Positions 14,115 through 19,521 of a stretch of 19,521 nt of DNA are shown here, one piece after another. The stretch is taken from contig CALCRH010000006.1 of assembly GCA_937894515.1 (NCBI GenBank), positions 1-19,521 on the forward strand, read 5' to 3'. This stretch comes from an uncultured Clostridia bacterium (lineage in GTDB: Bacteria > Bacillota > Clostridia > Oscillospirales > Oscillospiraceae). The position numbers and the translations under genes were made by a program. The notes under the pieces are model-generated. The model saw only the letters and a list, made by a program, of their open reading frames with translations, was not told where the DNA came from and did no database searches. How positions within the stretch are numbered: the stretch's first letter is position 1; the number at the start of each line of letters is the position of its first letter.

Positions 14115-16073
14115 CTTTGCTCTCTGCTTGGCGAACTCCGCCTTTTTCTTGGGTGACATTTTCCCCTTCTGTCCGGGCTTGCCCCGATGAACAGTCCCCT
14201 CAGGCTTTGGCCCCCGCCTATCCTTCTTCTTGGGATGGCTCTGCCGCTCCTCCGGCTTCAGGTCAAAATACTTCTCTCCCTTCACCGGCCGGATCAGACA
14301 TTCCGGCGTAAACCCAATGAGATCCGTCCGCTCCGTCTTTTCCAGCGCCTCGATGACCAGCGCCCGATTGCGCTTGTCCGTCCACTGCAAAAGCGCCCGC
14401 TGCAAAGCCTTTTCATGGGGATCTTTCGCCACATAGACCTCTTCCATCGTCCGCGGGTCGAGACCCGTATAGTACATACAGGTGGACAGCGTCCCCGGCA
14501 CGGGATAGAAGTCCTGCACCTGCTCCGGCACATGACCGCTGCGCTTCAAAAAGCACGCCAGCTCCACCGCATCGGCTATCGTACTGCCCGGGTGGGACGA
14601 CATGAGATACGGCACCAGAAACTGCTCTCTGCCATCGGATTCATTCAGCTTCTGATACTGCCGCCAGAACTTCAAAAACACGTCAAAATGGGGCTTTCCC
14701 ATGTAGTCCAGCACGTGGGCGGCGCAATGCTCCGGCGCCACCTTGAGCTGTCCCGAAACATGATGCTCCACCAGCTCACGGAAGAACGTCTTGTCCTTCT
14801 CCGCCAGCATATAGTCGTACCGGATGCCGCTGCGGACAAACACCTTCTTGACCCCGGGCACCTCCCGCATCCGGCGCAGAAGCTCCGTGTACTCGCTGTG
14901 ATCCGCGTCCAGATTGGGGCACGGCTCCGGCGCAAGACAGGACTTTCCCTTGCACATGCCGCACTCCTTCTGCTTGCGGCAGGAGGTGTGGCGGAAGTTG
15001 GCGCTGGGACCGCCCACATCGTGGATATACCCCTTGAATTGGGGGTCTTTTGTCAAAATCTCCGCCTCCCGCAGACAGGATTCGATGCTCCGTGAGGTCA
15101 CCATGCGCCCCTGATGGAACGCCAGCGCGCAGAAATTGCACCCGCCGAAGCACCCCCGGTTGTGGGTGATGGAGAACCGCACCTCCTCGATGGCGGGCAC
15201 CCCCTCGGTGTACATGGGGTGTACCTCCCGCACATAGGGCAGGTCGAAAATCTTATCCAGCTCCGCCCGCGGCAAAGGCCGCGCCGGCGGATTCACCACC
15301 AGTACCCGTCCCTCGCAGGGCTGAATGACCGCTTTTCCCCGCACGGGGTCATGCTCGTCGTACTGTATCTTTGTCGCCGAAGCATAGGCGCGCTTATCCT
15401 CTTTCACGTCCTCGTAGGACGGACACTCACAGCGGTGGAACCTGCAAGCGCTGTCGTCAGCGGCAATATACGCCGTCCCCGGTACATCGGTGATTTCCCC
15501 TACCGGCACCTTTGCCGCCAACCGCTTGGCGATCTCCCGGGTCGCACTCTCCCCCATACCGTACACCAGCAGGTCAGCCGGTGCGTCAAAGAGAATACTC
15601 CGTCGCACCCTGTCCTCCCAGTAGTCGTAGTGGGCAAAGCGCCGCAAGCTGGCCTCCAGCCCACCAATGACAATGGGGGTATCGGGAAACGCCTCTCTGA
15701 CCCGGTTGGCATACACGATGGTGGGTCGATCCGGCCGGCACCCCATCTTCCCGCCGGGGGAGTATAAATCCTTTGTCCGCCGCCGTTTCGCCGCCGTGTA
15801 GTGTGCCACCATGCTGTCCAAATTCCCGCCGCCGATCAGCACACCGTACCGCGGCTTCCCCATGGCACGGAATGCCTCGGCGTCATGCCAGTCCGGCTGT
15901 GCCAGTATCGCCACACGGTATCCCTCGTTCTCCAAAAGTCGGGCGATAATGGTGGTGCCGAAGCTGGGATGGTCGATGTAGGCGTCCGCCGTCACCACCA
16001 GAAAGTCATAGTAATACCAGTCCCGGACGATCATTTCCTCCCGGCTCACCGGCAAAAATTCCGTTCCTCGCAT
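14106..16073 (-). CDS. ygiQ: YgiQ-family radical SAM protein
   Basis: This 655-residue protein has the three-part YgiQ layout. An N-terminal B12-binding-like region (about 1-200) includes VIGGLEASLRRFAHYDYWED. A radical SAM core carries C308-x3-C312-x2-C315 in NRGCFGGCNFCALAFHQGR for the 4Fe-4S cluster. The C-terminal domain contains VQDFYPVPGT and ends in a long lysine/arginine-rich tail. A further cysteine cluster (CRKQKECGMCKGKSC) follows the core. The family is widespread, but its reaction is not established. I chose the ATG at 16073 because it starts the conserved FLPVSREEM block and follows AGAGG. A good promoter lies just upstream. The upstream in-frame extension runs through that promoter. 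Confidence 0.92.
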   Translation of the reverse strand: MRGTEFLPVSREEMIVRDWYYYDFLVVTADAYIDHPSFGTTIIARLLENEGYRVAILAQPDWHDAEAFRAMGKPRYGVLIGGGNLDSMVAHYTAAKRRRTKDLYSPGGKMGCRPDRPTIVYANRVREAFPDTPIVIGGLEASLRRFAHYDYWEDRVRRSILFDAPADLLVYGMGESATREIAKRLAAKVPVGEITDVPGTAYIAADDSACRFHRCECPSYEDVKEDKRAYASATKIQYDEHDPVRGKAVIQPCEGRVLVVNPPARPLPRAELDKIFDLPYVREVHPMYTEGVPAIEEVRFSITHNRGCFGGCNFCALAFHQGRMVTSRSIESCLREAEILTKDPQFKGYIHDVGGPSANFRHTSCRKQKECGMCKGKSCLAPEPCPNLDADHSEYTELLRRMREVPGVKKVFVRSGIRYDYMLAEKDKTFFRELVEHHVSGQLKVAPEHCAAHVLDYMGKPHFDVFLKFWRQYQKLNESDGREQFLVPYLMSSHPGSTIADAVELACFLKRSGHVPEQVQDFYPVPGTLSTCMYYTGLDPRTMEEVYVAKDPHEKALQRALLQWTDKRNRALVIEALEKTERTDLIGFTPECLIRPVKGEKYFDLKPEERQSHPKKKDRRGPKPEGTVHRGKPGQKGKMSPKKKAEFAKQRAKKK

Positions 16074-16104
16074 AAGCAATCCTCTCAGAATCGTTCTTTT
16101 CTCT

Positions 16105-16133
16105 ACTTTATCCCACTTCTCTTTTTCGGTCAA
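16105..16133 (-). promoter_or_regulatory. Promoter of the YgiQ gene
   Basis: On the minus strand TTGACC (16128-16133) and TAAAGT (16105-16110) are 17 nt apart, about 32 nt upstream of the ATG at 16073. This gives the gene its own start, independent of the phosphatase unit. Confidence 0.65.
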
Positions 16134-16167
16134 CCCCGTTCCCGTCAATTTCTCCGTTTTTCGTGTC

Positions 16168-16430
16168 ATTGCGAACCGGTGCGCACACCGCTTCGGCAAT
16201 CCGTCTCTCGCGTCCTCACTCTTCGGGGATGATTTCCAAAAGAAGGGGCCGCAGCCCTTTCTTTTGGTCGTCTTAAGGATAGGGGATTTTTAAGGGGAAA
16301 GGGACATCGAAATCCCTTTCCCCTTAAATGTCCTTTTGGATACTTTTCCGACAGCGGAAAAGTATCCCGCCGGAGGCATCGCCCCGCCCGCAGGGCGAGA
16401 TAACTTTTCACTCTTCACTCTTAACTTTTC
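16168..16430. repeat. Hairpin-rich intergenic region with four inverted repeats and a heptamer array
   Basis: No gene is supported between 16074 and 16459. From left to right it holds five elements. The first is an ATTGC...GCAAT imperfect dyad (16168-16200) with an inner CGGTG/CACCG. The second is a 14-bp stem with one G-T pair (16236-16249 with 16254-16267). The third is a perfect 15-bp stem TTAAGGGGAAAGGGA (16290-16304 with 16313-16327). The fourth is a perfect 13-bp stem GGATACTTTTCCG (16338-16350 with 16355-16367). Last is a heptamer array ACTTTTC-ACTCTTC-ACTCTTA-ACTTTTC (16403-16430). It looks like a mosaic of repetitive elements. Confidence 0.75.
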
Positions 16431-16438
16431 GCTAAAAG

Positions 16439-16459
16439 AATGACGCCCAAGGCGTCATT
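16439..16459. terminator. Terminator after the histidine phosphatase
   Basis: AATGACGCC/GGCGTCATT, a 9-bp stem with a CAA loop, abuts the TAA of the leftward phosphatase gene. On the minus strand it is followed by a T-rich tract. Confidence 0.8.
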
Positions 16460-17113
16460 TTAATCTTTCCACCAGTCCTGTGTCGCCAGTGTGGACAGAT
16501 TCTCCGCGTCCAGATGACTGCTGTCGTCCTGATAGATGACCCGCGTCTCATCGCCCTCAATCTCGATCAGCGACACGGCGGTGTTGTCCCCGTGCATGGT
16601 TCTGCCGATGTCGGCAATGGTCAGCCCTTTCAAAATGGCCACCATGTACCGCAGGGCGCACCCGTGGCTGAAAATGGCGATGGTCTTGCCGTCGTTCTCA
16701 TGGGCGTATTGCATCAGTTTGGGATAGAAACGGTCGATGACCTGCTGGGGCGTCTCCCCGCCATTGGGGTGAAACTTCTCCAGATGCTTGTTGAACGCAT
16801 CGATCTGCTCGGCGTCGTTGTCGTAGATCCACTGCCAGGGTCTCCCCTCCCAGTAACCCATGTGGATCTCGCGGAAATCGGGATCGATATGTATCTCCAA
16901 CCCCTTGGGTTTACACACCGCTTCCGCGGTGGTGACCGCCCGACTCAGGTCGGAGGAATAGGCCGCGTCCAGATGGATACTCTCAAACCGCTTGCTCAGC
17001 GCCGCCAGCTGGCGGTATCCCTTTTCCGTGATCTTCCCGTCATAGTGACCCTGGGCGATCCGCAAAAAGTTGCCCTCCGCCTCGCCGTGGCGGATAAAAT
17101 AGACCTTGGTCAT
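16460..17113 (-). CDS. Histidine phosphatase family protein (phosphoglycerate mutase-like)
   Basis: This 217-residue protein has the RHG signature FIRHGEAEGN (R8, H9, with H9 the phospho-acceptor), SSDLSRA (R58), REIHMGYWEG (E82) and the second catalytic histidine in IFSHG (H150). That is a complete active site for a branch-1 histidine phosphatase. Relatives range from cofactor-dependent phosphoglycerate mutase to alpha-ribazole and sugar phosphatases, so the substrate is open. The ATG at 17113 overlaps the stop of the upstream PyrF-like gene as ATGA, which fixes the start and implies translational coupling and a shared pathway. Confidence 0.9.
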   Translation of the reverse strand: MTKVYFIRHGEAEGNFLRIAQGHYDGKITEKGYRQLAALSKRFESIHLDAAYSSDLSRAVTTAEAVCKPKGLEIHIDPDFREIHMGYWEGRPWQWIYDNDAEQIDAFNKHLEKFHPNGGETPQQVIDRFYPKLMQYAHENDGKTIAIFSHGCALRYMVAILKGLTIADIGRTMHGDNTAVSLIEIEGDETRVIYQDDSSHLDAENLSTLATQDWWKD

Positions 17114-17859
17114 ACCACGCTCACCCATTCCTTCATGGCGTCAATGGCCTCGTCCACCTTGCCGCCATATTGCACAGAAAAGTCCACCACCATGGCGCCA
17201 TGGCCATAGTCGTCAAAGGCCGGAGCGGCATTGGCGCCGTCACAGTTCGGCAGCAGCAAAAACGCCTTGTCACAGCGTTTCCGGATCTCCTTGATGTCAA
17301 GGGAATACCCTGTCCCGATGGCCAGACCGGCGCCGCTTCGCGCCATACGCTCTGCCACAGCGGCGTAAAGCGGTCTGTCCCCGGCCAGCAGGGTCTGCAC
17401 CTGGGCGGCAGAGGGATTGCAGGTACGCACTTGGGCGAATACCGCCTTGCCCTCGGGTACCGCGCACACATCGCTGCCCAGATAGGGGTTCACTGTCACG
17501 GCATCGGCGCCGCAGTCCCACCACAGCGCCGGCTCTCCGGTCCCCACGCCGAGAATGACATACAGTCCCTTACTCTTAGCGGCGGAAATCAGATTCCACA
17601 GCACGTCCATGCCCATCATGCCCAGGCGCAGATAACTTCCCGCGTGAATCATCACGGCGGGCAGCTTGTCTGCCACAGTATCCAGCATCTGGGTACCGTG
17701 ATAGCGGAGCGCCTCGGCGTTGGCCATCGCTCCCGGGCCGAACATCTCCTCAAAATTTTTCAAAATTTTCTCCGGGATTTTAGAAAGCTCCGGCATCAGT
17801 CCCAGAGCAATGGGTGTCTTTTTCTGTCGAATAGCTTCCTGTAATGCGGCAATGGACAT
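17110..17859 (-). CDS. PyrF (orotidine 5'-phosphate decarboxylase)-like protein with lost catalytic residues
   Basis: This 249-residue protein aligns by eye with clostridial type-2 PyrF. TPIALGLMPEL (15-25) stands for the usual VVGLDP, LPAVMIHAG (66-74) for PAVKPQ, YVILGVGTGEP (100-110) for the catalytic DxKRxDI block, NPYLGSD (124-130) is kept, and VRTCNPS (144-150) replaces VKTSNPS. The catalytic aspartates and lysine, the GLDP aspartate and the phosphate-loop VPGYGAQGG (here LPNCDGAN) are all missing, and the loop before NPYLGSD is shortened. Decarboxylase activity is therefore unlikely, though the barrel seems intact. AAGGAGA precedes the ATG at 17859. It is co-transcribed with the phosphatase. 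The real function is unknown. Confidence 0.78.
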   Translation of the reverse strand: MSIAALQEAIRQKKTPIALGLMPELSKIPEKILKNFEEMFGPGAMANAEALRYHGTQMLDTVADKLPAVMIHAGSYLRLGMMGMDVLWNLISAAKSKGLYVILGVGTGEPALWWDCGADAVTVNPYLGSDVCAVPEGKAVFAQVRTCNPSAAQVQTLLAGDRPLYAAVAERMARSGAGLAIGTGYSLDIKEIRKRCDKAFLLLPNCDGANAAPAFDDYGHGAMVVDFSVQYGGKVDEAIDAMKEWVSVV

Positions 17860-17900
17860 AACGATTCTCCTTTTTGATCCTTTCCGCCTGCTTTCCGTTT

Positions 17901-17950
17901 TCTTTCCGTTTTGGCAAAATTCTTGCCTGTTTTTTCGCGAAACGGAAAGA
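17901..17950 (-). other. Structured 5' leader of the PyrF-like gene
   Basis: Between the promoter and the ATG lies an 11-nt inverted repeat (17901-17911 with 17940-17950, TCTTTCCGTTT/AAACGGAAAGA). It encloses a smaller GGCAA-AATTC-TTGCC hairpin. Further CGGAAAG copies follow toward the start codon. No known riboswitch class is recognised. Confidence 0.5.
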
Positions 17951-17973
17951 ATCAGCGGCTCGTTTTCGGGTCT

Positions 17974-18002
17974 ATTATACCGTCTTTTCTGTTGCTTGGC
18001 AA
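17974..18002 (-). promoter_or_regulatory. Promoter of the PyrF-like/phosphatase operon
   Basis: On the minus strand TTGCCA (17997-18002) and a perfect TATAAT (17974-17979) are 17 nt apart. The transcription start would lie about 105-110 nt before the ATG, giving an unusually long leader. Confidence 0.82.
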
Positions 18003-18070
18003 TCATTTCATCGTGTTTTTTTCTCCTCCTGCGGGCATACTTTTGGTAGCCCGAAAAAGGAGTGAAACAC

Positions 18071-18247
18071 ATGAAAATATCTGCATTTTGTCGCGGTCTC
18101 GTGATTGGTGCTGCCGCCGGTATCGCCATAGATATGATGGGTTGTGCCACGCAAAACCGGCGCAAGACCACCGTGGGGAAGGCCATGCAGCGCATGGGGA
18201 ATGCCATGGATTCCGCTCTGGACGACATCACCGATCATCTGCACTAA
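18071..18247 (+). CDS. Small membrane-anchored protein, YtxH-like
   Basis: This 58-residue protein has one N-terminal hydrophobic segment, GLVIGAAAGIAIDMMG (about 10-25), followed by a basic patch (NRRKTT) and an amphipathic helix ending DSALDDITDHLH. The glycine-rich helix followed by a charged helical tail resembles short YtxH-type proteins of Firmicutes, whose role is unclear. AAAGGAG lies 8 nt before the ATG at 18071. A GTG at 18062 overlaps the ribosome binding site and is less likely. A strong terminator follows directly, so it is a single-gene unit. I see no convincing promoter for it. Confidence 0.75.
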   Translation: MKISAFCRGLVIGAAAGIAIDMMGCATQNRRKTTVGKAMQRMGNAMDSALDDITDHLH

Positions 18248-18255
18248 TGGAACGG

Positions 18256-18281
18256 AAAAGTGCCGCTTTTGCGGCACTTTT
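18256..18281. terminator. Bidirectional terminator between the small membrane protein and the TauE-like gene
   Basis: An 11-bp stem AAAAGTGCCGC/GCGGCACTTTT with a T4 loop is followed by T residues on the plus strand. On the minus strand the A-rich arm becomes a T-tract, so it serves both convergent genes. Confidence 0.9.
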
Positions 18282-18300
18282 TCAATACTTAAGTCACTTT

Positions 18301-19032
18301 TTATTTCAATACAGTTTGCTGTAAAATTGTAAATATTCCGGAAAATCCCACACAGAGATTTACAGCGATACGGGTCTTTTTCGCATCCAGCCTGTCGCCC
18401 ACCTTATAGCCCAGATGCTTACCCGCCAGAATACCCACGGCGCCCACCGCGCAGATCGGCAGAATGTCCGCGGTAATGATCCCGCTTACAATTCTGGACG
18501 CCGTCACCGCCAGATTGCTGATGACAAACAATAATTGCAGCGTCCCCAAATATTCCTCTCTGCTTTCCGACACCGCAAATAAATACAGCGCCATGGTCGG
18601 CCCGCCCACGCCGAACAGTCCGCTCAGCACGCCGGACAGCGCGCTGCATCCGATGAGTGCGCCCAGGCTGCCGCTTACCTTTAATTTCTTGTCCAGTGTC
18701 AGGGAATAAATGGACAAAATCACCAGGAAACCGCCGAAAATAATGGTCAGTACATGTAAGTCAAATCTCTTGACAAACGGTACCACCGCAAGACTTGCCA
18801 ACGTATAAATGATAGTCGGCCAGATCATCAGTCTCAGGTTGATGCTCCTGCGGAAATGCCAGGCCATGGTTGCCGCCAGAAAAGTGCAGATGATCTGGGT
18901 AATGCCGGGCGCTTGCAGCATGGAAAAGGTATAAGGCAGCACCGTCATCAAAATGGCAGCAGCGCCAAAGCCTGTAAAAGATTGGACAAATCCCGCCAAC
19001 GCTGCCAGCGGCAAAATCAACAGCCAGGGCAT
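18301..19032 (-). CDS. TauE/SafE-family membrane permease
   Basis: This 243-residue protein is mostly hydrophobic, with seven to eight predicted spans. It shows the paired family motifs: GFVQSFTGFGAAAILM near the N-terminus (about 14-29) and SGVLSGLFGVGGPTMALYL in the second half. TauE/SafE proteins (PF01925) are thought to move sulfite, sulfoacetate or related organosulfur and other small anions across the inner membrane. The substrate is not visible here, and no sulfonate gene lies beside it. GGGAGAGG precedes the ATG at 19032, and a consensus promoter lies upstream. It is divergent from the transketolase gene. Confidence 0.9.
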   Translation of the reverse strand: MPWLLILPLAALAGFVQSFTGFGAAAILMTVLPYTFSMLQAPGITQIICTFLAATMAWHFRRSINLRLMIWPTIIYTLASLAVVPFVKRFDLHVLTIIFGGFLVILSIYSLTLDKKLKVSGSLGALIGCSALSGVLSGLFGVGGPTMALYLFAVSESREEYLGTLQLLFVISNLAVTASRIVSGIITADILPICAVGAVGILAGKHLGYKVGDRLDAKKTRIAVNLCVGFSGIFTILQQTVLK

Positions 19033-19064
19033 ATACCTCTCCCTCTCTTTTTTATTGATAGGTT

Positions 19065-19093
19065 ATTATATCACGGCTCTTTTTCTATGGCAA
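19065..19093 (-). promoter_or_regulatory. Promoter of the TauE/SafE gene
   Basis: On the minus strand TTGCCA (19088-19093) and TATAAT (19065-19070) are 17 nt apart, about 33 nt upstream of the start. Confidence 0.82.
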
Positions 19094-19110
19094 GATGTGG
19101 CAGTCACGAC

Positions 19111-19139
19111 TTGCAAATTTCAGAATGCTTTGTTATAAT
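19111..19139 (+). promoter_or_regulatory. Promoter of the transketolase gene
   Basis: TTGCAA (19111-19116) and a perfect TATAAT (19134-19139) are 17 nt apart. The start would lie about 55 nt before the ATG at 19200. It is back-to-back with the TauE promoter. Confidence 0.82.
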
Positions 19140-19199
19140 AAATATTTAGTTAATTACACGGTAAAAATCCGAATTTGTCATACTGGAGGAAAAACCAAA

Positions 19200-19521
19200 A
19201 TGGACAAGAAAAAACTGGAAGTTCTGGCGGCAAAAATCCGTTTGGAAACGCTGAGGGTCATCCATTCCCGCGGCTTCGGTCATGTGGGCGGTTCCATGGA
19301 CCTGGCTGACCTGATGGCCGTACTGTACGGTGAGGTCATGCACTATGACCCCAAAAATCCCCGTTGGGAGGATCGGGACTGGCTGGTGCTTTCCAAGGGT
19401 CACGCAGGCCCCGTGGCCTACGCCACCTACGGTCTGATGGGCTTTTATCCTATGGAAGATGCCTACACGCTGAATCAGCCCGGCACCAAGTTCCCCAGCC
19501 ATACCGACCGTAAGCTGACCC
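19200..19521 (+). CDS. Transketolase N-terminal subunit, partial at the window edge
   Basis: The first 107 codons are present and the frame is open to the end. The peptide MDKKKLEVLAAKIRLETLRV then reads GHVGGSMDLADLMAVLYGEVM and VLSKGHAGPVAYATYGLMGF. These are the thiamine-diphosphate-binding N-terminal motifs of transketolase, including the catalytic-site histidines in the GHVGGS and KGHAG blocks. The short N-terminus and gut Firmicute setting suggest the split form, in which a separate gene encodes the C-terminal half. That gene would lie to the right and cannot be seen. GGAGGA precedes the ATG. It acts in the non-oxidative pentose phosphate pathway. Confidence 0.88.
   Translation, partial: MDKKKLEVLAAKIRLETLRVIHSRGFGHVGGSMDLADLMAVLYGEVMHYDPKNPRWEDRDWLVLSKGHAGPVAYATYGLMGFYPMEDAYTLNQPGTKFPSHTDRKLT

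Noticed and set aside
16166..16411. Minus-strand frame of about 81 codons in the YgiQ-phosphatase gap
   Set aside because: It runs through several perfect inverted repeats, has no ribosome binding site, and is arginine/proline-rich noise.
17901..17950. Known riboswitch or PyrR-type attenuator
   Set aside because: Structure is present but no recognised consensus, and no terminator follows it before the start codon.
17860..18231. N-terminal extension of the PyrF-like protein to 18231
   Set aside because: It would cross the promoter and the small (+) gene. The ATG at 17859 has a strong ribosome binding site and matches PyrF length.

Overview
The window looks like a chromosomal segment of a GC-rich, low-redundancy Clostridia genome, most likely a gut Oscillospirales/Oscillospiraceae member. 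The evidence is a ctsR-mcsA-clpC heat-shock operon with textbook CtsR operators, strong AGGAGG ribosome binding sites, sigma-A promoters, and families of hairpin and heptamer intergenic repeats of the kind I associate with gut Firmicutes. The taxonomic placement is inference. No rRNA, tRNA, CRISPR array, phage or transposase gene is visible, and the gene content is mostly housekeeping.

Layout. 1-3777: a partial AIM24/TIGR00266-type gene (-) diverges from ctsR, a short mcsA and clpC (+). The operon ends at a strong bidirectional terminator and has no mcsB. 3798-7483 (-): a secreted SGNH/GDSL hydrolase, then an 853-residue fusion of a Tet(M)/EF-G-like translational GTPase with a C-terminal NYN/YacP (Rae1-type) ribonuclease domain. 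7677-10750 (-): a four-gene operon of a four-helix membrane protein, a PspC-domain protein, an ABC ATPase and its ABC-2-like permease. 11026-13967: a YfcE-like phosphodiesterase (-) diverges from a (+) operon of a small Smr protein, a nitrilase-family amidase and a fold-type I aminotransferase. 14106-17859 (-): a YgiQ-family radical SAM protein, a 386-nt hairpin-rich gap, a histidine phosphatase and a catalytically degenerate PyrF-like protein; the last two overlap by ATGA. 18071-19521: a small membrane-anchored protein (+), a TauE/SafE permease (-) and the start of a split transketolase N-terminal subunit (+).

How the genes work together. The left block is protein quality control: CtsR represses, ClpC unfolds clients for ClpP, and the McsA-like zinc/UVR protein is the likely adaptor, but the usual arginine kinase is not in the operon. 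The fusion protein joins a ribosomal A-site-binding GTPase to a nuclease family that cleaves mRNA in the ribosomal A site, which suggests a single-chain translation-rescue or surveillance factor. It is my best candidate for an undescribed system. Its domain IV tip lacks the residues typical of Tet(M), so tetracycline resistance is not the obvious role.

Intergenic DNA is the second theme. At least seven copies of a GTAGGG-led hairpin with covarying stems, a second hairpin type, and three arrays in strict 7-nt register recur in the same order at several gene ends. One array supplies the stop codon of a gene.
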